Source of the DNA: Apodemus sylvaticus
Lineage: Eukaryota > Chordata > Mammalia > Rodentia > Muridae
Assembly (NCBI RefSeq): GCF_947179515.1
Contig: NC_067495.1
Location: 67,877,411 to 67,941,410 of the forward strand
DNA length: 64,000 nucleotides
Reading direction: 5' to 3'
The position numbers and the translations under genes were made by a program. This document shows positions 35,269-46,842 of this stretch, in pieces; the first letter of the stretch is position 1; each line of letters begins with the position of its first letter. The notes below the pieces were generated by a model that saw only the letters and a list, made by a program, of their open reading frames with translations, had not been told where the DNA came from and searched no databases.

Positions 35269-35712
35269 ACTGCTCCCGGATGGACCAGACAGGCAACACC
35301 AGGTACACAGAGATATCCTGAGTTTAACATCGCTCAGGACATGACCCACCAGGCTTCTGCCTGCACCCAGGGCCTGGAAAGCTCTGCGGATCATCTGTGT
35401 GCCAGCCCTGTCGTGGGATGCTTGCCCTGCAGGGTAACCAGCACTTGAAGGGAGTTCTGGCAGCCTCTGCCATCTTCCCTCCTGGAGCGAGCAGGTGGAC
35501 AGCACCAGGTACACAGAGACAAACTGAGTATAACATTGCTTGGGGCAAGGCACACCAGGGCCGCAAAGGCACCCAAGAGTAGGGCAGCCCATCAGCAATT
35601 TGTGCCAGGGGAAATCCAGTCATCCAGTGGTGCAGAAAGAGCCTTACAGGCTCACAGGAGGTTCAAGCACCAGACAGTGACAACAGGACCAACTAACATC
35701 AGAGATGACCAG
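35269..35712 (+). promoter_or_regulatory. L1 5' UTR with two repeated units
   Basis: 'ccaggtacacagaga' recurs at about 35300 and 35516, each followed by 'tgagt(t/a)taacat(c/t)gct', a spacing of about 216 bp. The second copy merges into the tether, which matches the tether of the L1 at 2928 ('tgtgccaggggaaatccagtcatccag'). Confidence 0.7.
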
Positions 35713-36960
35713 ATGGCAAAAGGCAAATGTAGGAACATTACTAACAAAAATCAAGTCAGTATGGCAGCATCTGAACCCAATTCTCTGACAACGGCAAGTC
35801 CAGGATGCCCCAACACACCAGAAAAACAAGATTTGGATTTAAAAATCACATCTCATGATGCTATTAGAGGATTACAAGACAGACATAAATAAATCTCTTA
35901 AAGAAATACAGGAGAGCATGAATAAGGTAGAAGCCTTACAAAGAAAACACAAAAATCACTTAAATTCAGGAGAATATTGGTCAACAAATAGAAACCAATA
36001 AAGAGGAAACACAAAAATCACTTAAAGAAATGCAGAAGAACTTGGGACAACAGGCAGAAGTCATGAAAGAGAAAACACAAAAATCTCTTAATGAGTTACA
36101 GGAAAACACAAGCAAACAAGTGAAGGAAATGAGCAAAACCACCCAGAATCTAAAAACAGAAGTAGAAACAACTAAGAAATCGCAAAGGGAGACCATTTTG
36201 GAGATAGAAAGCCTTGGAAAGAAATCAGGGGCATAGATGCAAATATCAACAACAGAATACAAGAGATAGAAGAATCTCAGATGTCAAAGATACCATAGAA
36301 AGCATTGACTCAACAGACAAAGAAAATGCAAAATGCAAAAAGCCTGTAACCCAAAACATCCAGGAAATCCAGGACACAATGAGAAGACTAAACCTAAGGA
36401 TTATAGGCATAGATGAGAGTGAAGATTTACAACTTAAAGGGCCAGCAAATATCTTCAACAAAATTATGGAAGAAAACTTCCCTAACATAAAGAAAGAGAT
36501 GCCTATGAATATACAAGAAGCCTACAGAACTCCAAACAGACTGCACCAGAACAGAAATACCTACCATCACATAATAATCAAAACCCCACATGTACTAAAC
36601 AAAGAAAGAATATTAAATGCATTATGAGAAAAAGGCCAAGTAACATATAAAGGCAGACCTATCTAAATTACATCAGACTTCTCACCAGAGACCATGAAAA
36701 CTAGAAGATCCTGGGCAGACATCATACAGACTCTAAGAGAACATAAATACCAGCCAAGACTACTAAACCCAGCAAAACTTTCAATCACAATATATGGATA
36801 ATCCAAAATATTCCATGATAAAACCAATTTTACACAATATCTTTCCACCCAGCCCTACAAACTATAATAGGTAGAAAATGCCAATACAAGGAGGGAAAAC
36901 TACACCCTGGAAAAAGCAAGATAGTAACCTTTCAACAAACCAAAAAATAAGTTAACCACT
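35713..36960 (+). pseudogene. L1 ORF1, broken
   Basis: The ATG at 35713 opens MAKGKCRNITNKNQ. A one-base insertion in an A-run near 35845 shifts the frame, and short deletions follow at 35960 and 36270. The RRM region is readable at 36214-36627 (DTMRRLNLRIIGIDESED). TGA/TAA codons at 36625 and 36663 end the C-terminal part. Confidence 0.88.
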
Positions 36961-36984
36961 CAAACATAAAAATATCATCAAAAT

Positions 36985-37505
36985 AACAGGAAATAATAAT
37001 CACTATTCCTTAATATCTGTTAGCATTAATGGACTCAATCCCCTAATAAAAAGACATAGACTGGATACGTAAGCAGGACCCTACATTTTGCTGCATACAG
37101 GAAACACACCTCAGTGTCAAAGACAAACACTACCTTAGAGTAAAAGGCTGGAAAACAAATTTACAAGCAAATGGTCTCAGGAAACAAGCCGGAGTAGCCA
37201 TTCTAATATCAAATAAAATTGACTTTCAACCTAAAGTAATCAAAAGAGACACGGAAGGACAGCTCTTACTGGTCAAAGAAAAAATCCACCAAGAAGAGGT
37301 CTCAATTCTGAACATCTATGCTCCAAATACAAGGGCACTCTCATTTGTAAAAGAAACTTTAGTAAAGCTCAAAGCAGACATTGCACACTTAACACAATAA
37401 TTGTTGGTGACTTCAACACTCCATTCTCCCCAATGGACTGATCAGGAAACAGAAACTAAATAGGGACACAGTTAAACTAATTGAAACTTTGGACCAATTA
37501 GATTT

Positions 37506-37568
<63 letters not shown>

Positions 37569-40500
37569 CATTTCATCCTAAAGCAAAAGAATATACCTTT
37601 TTCTTAGCAACTCATGATTCTCTACAAAATCGACCATATAATTGGTCACAGGACAGACCTCAACAGATATAAGAAGATCGAACTAATCCCAAACATTCTA
37701 TCAGGTCACTATGGGGTTAAGAGTGGTCTTCGATAGCAACAAAAACAACCTACAGCCCACATACACATGAAAGCTGAACAATACTCTACTCAATGATAAC
37801 TTGGTCAAGGAAGAAATAAAGAATGAAATCAAAGACATTTCAGAATTTAATGAAAATGAAGGCACAACATACCCAAATCTATGGGACACAATGAAAGCAG
37901 TGCTAAGAGGAAAACTAGTCCTGAGTGCCTCCAAAACGAATCTGGAGAGAGCATGCACAAGCAGCTTAATAATACACCTGAAAGCACTGGAAAAAAAGAA
38001 GCTAATACATCTAGGAGGAGTAGAAGACAGGAAATCATCAAACTCAGGGATGAAATCGATCAAGTAGAAACAAAGAGAACCATACAAAGAAACAAAACCA
38101 GGAGCTGGTTCTTTGAGAAAATCAACAAGATAGATAAACCCTTAGCCAGATTCACCAGAGGGCAGAGAGACAGTATATAAATTAACAAAATTAGAAATGA
38201 AAAGGGAGATATAACAACAGAAACCCACTAAATTAAAAAAATCATCAGATCCTACGACAAAAGCCTATACTCAACACAACTGGAGAATCTGGAGGACATG
38301 GTCAATTTCCTAGACAGATACCAAATACCAAAATTAAATCAGTATCAAATAGATCATCTAAACAAACCCATAACCCCTAAAAAAATTGAAGTGGTCATTG
38401 AAAGTCTTCCAAACAAAAAAAGGACAGGACAGATAGCTTTAGTGCAGAATTCTATCAGACCTTCAAAGAAGACCTAACAGCAATACTCTTCAAACTATTC
38501 CACAAAATAGAAACAGAAGGAACAGTACAAAATTCATTCTATGTAGCCACAATTTCGCTGATACCAAAACCACACAAAGATCAAACAAAAAAAGAGAACT
38601 TCAGAACAATTTCCCTTATGAATACCGATGCAAAAATACTCAATAAAATTCTTGCCAACCGAATCCAAGAACATATCAAAATGATCATTCACTATGATCA
38701 AGAAGGCTTCATCCCACGGATGCAAGGATGGTTCAATGTAGGGAAATCCATCAATTCAATCCAATACATAAACAAACTCAAAGTAAAAAACCACATGGTC
38801 ATTTCATTAGTTGCTGAAAAAGCATTTGACAAAATTCAGCTTCCATTCATGCTAAAAGTCTTGGAAAGAGCAAGAATTCAAGGCCCACACCTAGACAAAG
38901 TAAAAGCAATATACAGCAAACCGGTAGCAAACATCAAACTAAATGGAGAGAAACTTGAAGCAATCCCACTAAAATCAGGGACTAGACAAGGCTGCCCCCT
39001 CCGTCCATATCTTTTCAATATAGTTCTTGAAGTCCTAGCTAGAGCAATTAGACAACATAAGGAGGTCAAGGGATACAAATTGGAAAGGAAGAAATCAAAC
39101 TATCACTATTTGTAGATGATATGATAGTATACTTACGTGACCCAAAAAACTCTTCCAGAAAACTCCAACAGCTGATAAACAACTTCAGCAAAGTGGCAGG
39201 TTATAAAATCAACTCAAGCAAATCAGTAGCCTTTATATACTCAAAGGATAAGCAGACTGAGAAAGAAATCAGGGAAATGACACCCTTCACAATAGCCACA
39301 AACAGCATAAAGTATCTTGGGGTGACTCTAACCAAACAAGTAAAAGACCTATATGACAAGAACTTCAGATCTCTGAAGAAGGAAATCAAAGAAGACCTCA
39401 GAAAATGGAAAAATCTTCCATCATTGTGGATTGGCAAGATTAATATAGTTAAAATGACCATCTTGCCAAAAGCAATCTACAGATTCAATGCAATCCCCAT
39501 CAAAACCCACTCAGTTCTTCACAGAGTTAGAAAAAGCAATTCTCAAATTCATCTGGAATAACAAAAAACCCAGGATAGCTAAAACTATTCTCAACAATAA
39601 AATAACTTTTGGGGGAAATCAGTATCCCAGACCACAATCAATACTACAGAGCAATAGTGTTAAAAATTGCATGGTATTGGCACAGTGACAGGCAAGTGGA
39701 CCAATGGAATAGAATTGAAGACCCAGAAATGAATCCACACACCTATGGTCACTTGATCTTCGACAAAGGAGCTGAAAAATTCCAGTGGAAAAAAGACAGC
39801 CTTTTCAACAAATGGTGCTGGTGCAACTGGAGGTCAGCATGCAGAAGAATGCAAATCGATCCATTCTTATCCCCTTGTACTAAGCTCATCTCTGAATGGA
39901 TCAAGGACCTCCACATAAAACCTGACACACTGAAACTAATAAAAAAAAACTGGGGAACAGCATTGAGCACATGGGCACCAGGGAAAATTTGCTGAACAGA
40001 ATACCAATAGCTTATGCTCTAAGATCAAGAATTAGCAAATGGGACCTCATAAAATTACAAAGTTTCTGTAAGGCAAAGGACAACATCAAAAGGACAAATC
40101 GGCAACCAACAAATTGGGAAAAGATCTTTACCAACCCTACATCTGACAGAGTGCTAATATTCAATATATACAAAGAAATCAAGAAGTTAGACTCCCGAGA
40201 GCCAAATAACCTTATTAAAAATGGGGAACAGAGATAAACAGTTTTCACCTGAAGAACATGGAATGTTTGAGAAGTGCCTTAAGAAATGTTCAACATCATT
40301 AGTCATTTGGGAAATGCAAATCAATACAACTCCTAAGATTAAAATCTCAGGAGACAGCAGGTTTTGGCAAGGATGTGGAGAAAGAGGAACACTTCTCCAC
40401 TGCTGGTGGGATTGCAAGCTGGTCAAATCACTCTGGAAATCAGTCTGGCGGTTCCTCAGAAAACTGGGCATGACACTTCCGGAGGACCCTTCTATACCAC

Positions 40501-40784
40501 TCCTTTGGATTCCCTGGCATGCAATAAGGACACATGCTCCACTATGTTCATAGCAGCCTTATTTATAATAGCCAGAAGTTGGAAAGAACCCAGATGTCCC
40601 TCAATGGAGGATTGGATGCAGAAAATGTGGTATATTTACACAATGGAAAACTACTCTGCAATTAAAAACAATGAATTCATGAAATTTTTTCAGCAAATGT
40701 TTGAAACTGGAAACTATCCTAAGTGAGGTAACCCAATCACAAAAGAATACACATGGAATGAAATCACTGGTAAGTGGATATTAG
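36985..40784 (+). pseudogene. L1 ORF2, broken
   Basis: The endonuclease start (NNHYSLISVSINGLNPL-like) is frameshifted near 37060. A (TA)n tract at 37509-37567 sits inside the domain. RT text: 38618-39115 has MNTDAKILNKILANRIQ and KSGTRQGCPLRPYLFN, then a frame change just before the catalytic FVDDMIVYL at 39110-39130 (Val in place of Ala). The thumb is at 39121-39561. The C-terminus at 39609-40726 is in three frames. The Cys-rich block reads FWQGCGERGTLLHCWWDC. Confidence 0.9.
37509..37567. repeat. (TA)n tract inside the ORF2 endonuclease
   Basis: About 29 AT units between 'gatttaac' and 'aacatttcatcctaaagc', the same ORF2 position as the tract at 5389-5447. Confidence 0.95.
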
Positions 40785-41036
40785 CCCAGAAACTCTGAAT
40801 ACTCAAGACACAATTAACATATCAAATGATTCCCAAGAAGAAGGAAGGGGAGGTCCTGGAAAGGCTTGATGCAACATTGTAGGGGAGTACCAGGACAGAG
40901 AAATGGAACGGAGTGATTGGGGAATGGGTGGAGGGAAGAGGACTTATTGAACTTATGGGGGGGGACCTGGAAAGGGGAAATCATTTGGAATGTAAACAAA
41001 GAATATAGAAAATAAATAAAAATAAAATAAAATAAT

Positions 41037-41258
41037 GCATGATTATCTCATTAGATGCTGAAAAACCATTTGACAGAATTCAGCATCCATTCATGTTGAA
41101 AATCATGGAATGATCCGGAGTTGATGGCCCATACCTAAAAATAGTAAGAGCAATATACAGCAAACCAGTGGTCAGCATCAAAGAAAGTGGAGAGCAACTT
41201 GAAATAATCCCACTGAAATCAGTGACTAGACTAGCCTGCCCACTCTCTCCCTATCCAT
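41037..41258 (+). mobile_element. L1 ORF2 RT fragment, sense
   Basis: Reads ISLDAEKPFDRIQHPFMLKI, then YSKPVVSIKESGEQLE and TRLACPLSP. It is an old copy. Oriented opposite to the L1 pieces on its right, with no tail or start: a rearrangement fragment. Confidence 0.75.
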
Positions 41259-42463
41259 GTGTGTTCTTCTGTGATAGTTATCCCACTCAGGATGGTATTT
41301 TCTATTTCCATCCATTTGCCTAAGAATTGCATGAATTCATTCTTTTTAATAGCTGCGTAGTACTCCATTGCATAAATATACATTTTCTGCATGCATTACT
41401 CTGTTGAAGGACATCTGGGTTCTTTCCAGCTTCTAGCTATTATAAATAAGGATACTATTTATAATATAGTGGAGCATGTGTCCTTATTACATGTTGGAGT
41501 ATCTACTGGGTGGTATACCTGGGTCCTCAGGTAGTGCTATGTTCAATTTTCTGAGGAACCACCAAACTGATTTCCAGAGTGGTTTTACCAGCTTGCAATT
41601 TAACCACCAATGGAGAAGTGTTCCTCTTTCTCCACATCCTTTCTCCCCATTTAGTTTGATGTTGGCTACTGTTTTGCCAACAATTCCTGATCTCTCCAAT
41701 ACTTTTATCATGAAGGGATGGTGAATTTTCTCAAACACATTTTCAGCATCTAATAAAATAGCCATGGGGTGTTTTTTCCTTGAGTTTGTTTATGTAGTGG
41801 ATAACACTGATGGATTTCCATATATTGAACCATCCCAGCATCCCTGGGATGAAGCCTACTTGATCGTGGGGAATTATTGTTTGATGCATTCTTAGATTCT
41901 GTTGGCCAGAATTTGGTTGAGTATTTTTGCATCAGTGTTCATAAGAAAACTGGCCTGAAGTTCTCTTTCCTTATTTGATCTTTGTTTGGTTTAGGTATAA
42001 GTGTTATTGTGGCTTCATAGAATGAGTTGGGTAGAGTTCCTTGAGTTTCTATTTCATGGAATAGTTTGAAGAGTATCAATATTCACTCTTCTTTGAAGAT
42101 CTGATAGAATTCCCCACTAAACCTATCTGGTCCTGGGCTGTTTTTTGATGGGAGACTATTAACAACTGCTACTATTTCCTCAGGATTTATGGGATTATTT
42201 AGGTGGTTTATCTGATCCTGTTTTAACGTGGGCACCTGGTATGTACCTAGTAGGTTGTCCATTTCATCCAGATTTTGAGTATAAGCTCTTGTAGTAGAAT
42301 CTGATGATTTTTTTGAATTTTCACAGTTTTTCTTATGTCTTCCTTTTCATTCTGATTTTATTAATTTGGGTAGTGCCTCTGTGCCCTCTGGTTAGTCTTG
42401 CCAAGGGTTTATCTATCTTGTTGACTTTCTCAAAGAACCAGCTCCTGGATTTTCTGATTCTTT

Positions 42464-42636
42464 TTTTTTTTGTTTTGTTTGTGTTTTTTGTTTTTTCAAG
42501 GCAGTGTTTCTCTATGTAGCCCTGGCTATCCTGGAACTCACTCTGTAGACTAGGCAGGCCTCGAACTCAGAATTCAGCTTGTCTCTGCCCCCCAAGTGCA
42601 GGGATTAAAGGTGTGTGCCACCACTGCCCAGCTTGT
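42464..42636 (-). mobile_element. B1 SINE, antisense, in old L1
   Basis: T-run, then complement of B1 ('agccctggctatcctggaactcactctgtagactaggcaggcc', ending 'ccaccactgcccagc'). The TSD TGATTCTTT is at 42455-42463 and 42637-42645. Confidence 0.92.
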
Positions 42637-43261
42637 TGATTCTTTGTATAGTTCTTTTTGTGTCTACTTGGTTGATTTCAGCCCTGAGTTTGATTATTTT
42701 CTGCAGTCTACTCCTCTTGGGTGTATTTGTTTCATTTTGTTCTAGAGCTTTCAGGTACACTGTCAAGTTGCTAGTGTAAGCTCTTTCCATTTTCATTTTG
42801 GAGGCACTTAGAGATATAAGTTTTCCTCTTAGCACTGCTTTGTGTCCCTTAAGTTTTGTATGATGTGTCTTAATTTTTATTAAATTCTAAAAAATCTTTA
42901 ATTTCTTTCTTTATTTCTTCCTTGACCAAGCTATTATTGAGAAGAACATTGTTCAAAGTCCATGTGTGTGTGTTTTCCATTGTTTTTGGTTCAACATAAG
43001 ACCAGCCTAAGCCTTGGTGATCTGATAAGGTGCATGGAATAATTTCAATATTTCTGTATCTGTTGAGTGTGGAGAGCCGTGACAGTATTCGCCATTACAA
43101 GATGGCGCCGGCTTCCACTGTGCCAGCTCTGCTTTCTTGGTAAACAAGCTATATGCGCATGTGCAAGAGTGTATTCGTGCCAAATCTCTGCCCATCCCGG
43201 GGTGTTCTAATAGGGTGATGAGTGAACAGCTAATCAGGTGTGTACACGCCACGCCAAGGGG

Positions 43262-43269
43262 TATATAAG
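43262..43269 (+). promoter_or_regulatory. TATA box of the solo LTR
   Basis: TATATAAG about 50 bases upstream of the AATAAA signal, giving a standard U3/R layout. An 'aagatggcg' motif at about 43099, of YY1-like form, lies upstream. Confidence 0.75.
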
Positions 43270-43311
43270 CAGCGCCCGTTTGGGGCTCGGGGTCTTTCTC
43301 TTCAAGATTGC

Positions 43312-43317
43312 AATAAA
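43312..43317 (+). terminator. Polyadenylation signal of the solo LTR
   Basis: AATAAA followed by 'agctttgctgcag', the R-region layout of an IAP-type LTR. Confidence 0.75.
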
Positions 43318-43535
43318 AGCTTTGCTGCAGAAGGATCCTGGTGTCCGTGTGCGTTCTTGCTGGTGAGACGATAGCGCAGGACAGTTGAGACCTGTTTTGT
43401 GACATTCATGTGGAATAAAAGTATGATCAGTTATTATATGGTCAATTTTGTAGAAGGTACCATAAGGTACTAAGAAGGTATATTCTTTTGCTTGAGAGTG
43501 GAATGTTCTATGAATATCTGTTAGATCCAATTGGT

Positions 43536-44338
43536 GTTCTGTTCAGGAACTTTTCCCCTGTGTCCATGTGTTCAAGATTCTTCCCCACTTTCTACTCTAT
43601 AAGCTTCAGTGTATCTGGTTTTATGTGTAGATCCTTGATCCACTTGCATTTGAGCTTCGTACAAGGAGATAAGAGTTTGTCAATTTGCATTTTTCTGCAT
43701 GCAGACCTCTAGTTGATTCAGCACCATTTGTTAAAAATGTTGTCTTTTACTTCGGATGGCAGAGAAGCATCTTTAAAAATGTTCAACAATGAAGAAGTGT
43801 TCCTTTCCCCCCTCATTCTCTCCAACATCTTCTGTCCCCTGAGTTTTTCTTTTTCTTTTTTCCTTTTTTTTTTTTTTCTTTTTTGGATTTGGCTTTTTTG
43901 AGATAGGGTTTCTCTGTACAGCCCTGGCTGTTCTGGAATTCACTCTGTAGACCAGGCTGGCCTCAAACTCAGAAATCTGCCTGCCTCTGCCTCCCAGAGT
44001 ACTGGGATTACAGGCATGTGCCACACCTCTCGACTGAGTTTTCAATTTAGCCATTTTGACTGGTGTGAGGTGGAATCTCAGTGTTATTTTGATTTGCATT
44101 TCCCTGATAACTATGGAGGCTGAACATTTCTTTAGGTGCTTTAGATCCATTTGAGTTTCCTCAGTTGAGAACTCCCTGTTTAGCTCTGTACCCCATTTTT
44201 TAATAGGGTTATTCGATTCTCTGGAGACTAACTTCTTGAGTTCTTTGTATATATTGGATATTAGCCCTCTATCTGGTGTAGGGTTAGTAAAGATCTTTTC
44301 CCAATTTGTTGGTTGTCATTTTGTCCTATTATATATTA
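43536..44338 (-). mobile_element. Displaced L1 ORF2 C-terminal fragments
   Basis: 43536-43745 is the complement of the middle of the ORF2 C-terminal half (EKFLNR..., then back to SPCTK and SACR). 43746-43792 flips to the plus strand (FGWQRSI-like, 'cggatggcagagaagcatc'). 43793-44338 is antisense again (complement of CGE.EG.., IREMQIKITLRFHLTPV, then LISNIYKELKKLVSRE). The order does not match an intact L1. The block interrupts the endonuclease region of the surrounding antisense L1, which resumes at 44906 after a loss of about 200 bp. Confidence 0.75.
43849..44033 (-). mobile_element. B1 SINE, antisense
   Basis: Long T-rich tail, then complement of B1 ('ctgtagaccaggctggcctcaaactcag', 'gtactgggattacaggcatgtgcc'). 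The TSD CTGAGTTTT is at 43839-43847 and 44034-44042. Confidence 0.92.
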
Positions 44339-44905
44339 GATGGATGAAAGGGAGATACACTTGTCATCTTATATCTTCTCTCCTGCCAGACAAGTGTAGG
44401 TCTCCAAGTATGTTTATGGAACCCTCAGAAGGTGAGTTATACAAGTCTGGTACATTTAATTATTGTATAAATATTTAGACATTAATTGAAATAGAAGCTT
44501 GACTGAACTACAACCTTAGGAAAAAATATATATTAATAACTATACCTCATCTTTTATAACTTACTCAGGACTTTTTTGGCTTGCTTTCCTGTTTTCTTTC
44601 CCATTCTGGAAAATTATCCAGGCATTTTTTGTTGTTTATTTATTTACATTTCAAACATTATCCCCCTTCCTGGTCTCCACTCTGTAAACTCCCACTTCTT
44701 TGCCCCTATGAGGTTGCTCTTAACTACAAAAAAAAAAAAATCCTTCTATATAAATGCATTTACATTCTTGGGATGGGAACACAGCTCAACAACTTGCAGC
44801 TTTTGCAAATGACTCAGGTTAAGTTTCTACCTAACCTGATGGTAGCTCAGCATCTATTCTATGACTAGTTCCAAGGTATCCTGAATCCTTTACTGGTCTC
44901 TGAAA
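44339..44905 (+). repeat. Left arm of a 0.57-kb inverted repeat
   Basis: This segment is the reverse complement of 49778-50346, aligned end to end with only scattered substitutions and small indels, mainly in A-runs. It contains a short L1 3' end (44625-44730, T-rich then C-rich). Left junction: L1 ORF2 text. Right junction: L1 endonuclease text. The arm itself is otherwise not an L1, so it is the copied (acceptor) site. Confidence 0.93.
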
Positions 44906-45349
44906 CTCTCAGAATTGAGAGTTCATCTTAGTAGATTTTTCCTTTGACAAGTATGAAGTGCCCCTCCTTTTCTTTTTTTGACAACTTTTGTTTGAAAGTC
45001 GACCATTTGCTTGAAAAATTGTTTTCCAACCTTTGACTCTGAAGTAGTGACTGCCTTTGTCATTGAAGTTGGTTTCTTGTGTGCAGCACAATGTTGGGCC
45101 CTGTTTAAGTATACAGTCTGTTAGTCTATATCTTTTATTGGGTAATTGAGACCATTGATATTAAGAGATAATAAGTAAAGTGATTATTGCTTACTGTTAT
45201 CTTCTTTGTTAAAGGTGAAATTCTATTTCTGTGGCTATCTTCTTTTCAGTTTGTTGAAAGATGATTACTTTATTGCTTCTTCTAGGGTATAGTTTCCCAC
45301 CTTGTGTTGGTGTTTTCCACCCATTATCCTTTGTAGAGCTGGGATTGTG

Positions 45350-46083
45350 TAAAGATATTGTGTAAATTTGCTTTTGTCATGGAATGAGTTTTCTCCATCT
45401 ATGGTGATTTAGAGTTTTACTGGGTATATTAGTCTGGGCTAACATTTATGTTCTCATAGGGTCTATATGACATCTGCCCAGGATCTTCTAGTTTTCATAG
45501 TTTCTGATGAGAAGTCTGGTGTAATTTAGATAGGTCTGCCTTTATATATTACTTGACCTTTTTCTCTTACTGATTCTAATATTCTTTCTTTGTTTAGTGC
45601 ATTTGGTGTTTTGATTATTATGTGACAGGGGTAATTTCTATTCTGGTCCAGTCGGTTTGGAGTTCTGTAGGCTTTTTGTATGTTCATGGGCATCTCTCTC
45701 TTTATATTAGGGAAGTTTTCTTCCATAATTTTGTTGAAGATATTTGCTGGCCCTTTAAGTTGTAAATCTTTGCTCTCGTCTATACCTATAATCCTTAGGT
45801 TTGGTCTTCTCATTGTTTCCTGGATTTCCTGGATGTTTTGGGTTACAAGCTTTTTGCATTTTGCATTTTCTTTGACTGTTGAGTCAATGTTTTCTATTGA
45901 ATCCTCAGCATCTGAGATTCTTTCTTTTATCTCTTGTATTCTGCTGTTGATACTTGTATCTATGACTCCTGAATCCTTTCCAAGGTTTTCTATCTCTAGC
46001 AATGTCTCACTTTGTGATTTCCTTATTGTTTCTACTTCCATTTTTAGATCCTGGATAGTTTTGTTCAGTTTCTTCACTTGTTA

Positions 46084-46122
<39 letters not shown>

Positions 46123-46520
46123 CTAAAATTCTTTAAGGGATTTTTTTTTTATCCTCTTTAAGGGCTTCTACCTTTTGACCCATGTTCTCCTGCATTTCTT
46201 TAAGGGATTTTTGTGCTTCCTCTTTTAGAACTTCTGCCTTTTGATCCATGTTCTCATGTAATTGCCTATGGGATTTTTGTGTTTTCTTTTTAAGGCTTCT
46301 ACCTTTTGACAAATGTTCTCCTGTATTTCTTTAAGGGAGTTATTTATGTCCTTCTTGAAGTCCTCTATCAGCATCATGTTATGTGATTTTAAATCCAGCT
46401 CTTGCTTTTCTGATGTTATGCAGTATCCCGGATTTGCTCTTGTGGGAAAACTGGGTTCTAATTGTGCCATTTTGCCTTGGTTTCTGTTGGTAGTGATCTT
46501 GCTTTTGCCTTTGGCCATCA
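45350..46520 (-). pseudogene. L1 ORF1, broken
   Basis: The longest open piece is 45526-46077 (NIQETMRRPNLRIIGIDESKDLQLKGPANIFNKIMEENF...), covering the RRM and much of the C-terminal domain, followed by a stop at 45526. A (GT)n tract at 46087-46118 breaks the coiled coil. The N-terminus begins MAKGKSKITTNRNQGKM at about 46519. Heptad units (EIQENICQKVEALK-like) lie at about 46330-46130. Confidence 0.88.
46087..46118. repeat. (GT)n inside ORF1 coiled coil
   Basis: Sixteen GT units in the coiled-coil part of ORF1. Confidence 0.95.
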
Positions 46521-46842
46521 AGTTATCTCTGGTGTTAGCTGGTCTTGCTGTCTCTGACTGTGACTTCTCTGTCCTGCAAGCCTGTGTATCTGTACTCCTG
46601 GGATTCCTATTCTCTGAAATGCTCTCCATATGGCTGGTTCTCCAGGAAGTATCAGGAGATGAGGTCTTCTCTGGGGCAGAACTGGCAAGGATCAAATTCC
46701 CTGTGGGCTGCTGGTTCTCAAAGTATCAGGAGATGAAGCCTTCCCTGTTGCAGAACTTGCAGGGGGTCTACCACAGCAGAAGGAGCTGGGCAGATGGCAG
46801 AGGAGGAGTAGAAAGAACAGAAGGGGAATTGTTTTTTTTTTA

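Larger units (their letters stand above)
35269..41036 (+). mobile_element. Near full-length L1, sense
   Basis: 5' UTR (35269-35712), ORF1 (35713 to about 36960), ORF2 (about 36985-40784), 3' UTR and A-rich tail ending about 41036. It lies between L1 3' UTR text on the left and other L1 fragments on the right, so it probably inserted into an older L1. I could not read a convincing TSD. Both ORFs have many stops and frameshifts. Confidence 0.88.
43068..43383 (+). mobile_element. Solo LTR, class II (IAP/RLTR10-like)
   Basis: 316 bp, beginning TGTGGAGAGCC and ending ...GCAGGACA (TG...CA termini). It is flanked by a perfect 6-bp TSD GTTGAG (43062-43067 and 43384-43389), the TSD length of class II mouse ERVs. 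It contains a TATA box and a polyadenylation signal in the expected order. No internal ERV sequence adjoins, so recombination between two LTRs removed the provirus. Low divergence in its signals suggests it is younger than the host L1. Confidence 0.95.
41262..43535 (-). mobile_element. Old L1 ORF2, antisense, C-terminus joined to RT with the middle deleted
   Basis: 41262-41638 is the complement of the ORF2 C-terminus (EVTQ, YYSAIK, CGERGTLLHWW). At 41638 it jumps directly to RT text (complement of NIKLNGEK). It then continues 5'-ward through the RT and pre-RT regions and the endonuclease end to 43535. About 1.2 kb of the middle of ORF2 is missing at 41638. A B1 (42464-42636) and a solo LTR (43068-43383) interrupt it. 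Confidence 0.8.
44906..46835 (-). mobile_element. L1 fragment, antisense: endonuclease start, ORF1 and 5' UTR
   Basis: Complement of the ORF2 N-terminus (ETNFNDKGSHYFRVKGWKTIFQANG at about 45090-45010), the inter-ORF region, ORF1 (about 45350-46520) and a 5' UTR to about 46835. It continues the L1 whose RT lies at 41639-43535. No tail of its own. Confidence 0.8.

Noticed and set aside
35269..41036. TSD for the sense L1
   Set aside because: I compared flanks on both sides and found no convincing direct repeat; the target was probably another L1 that was later rearranged.
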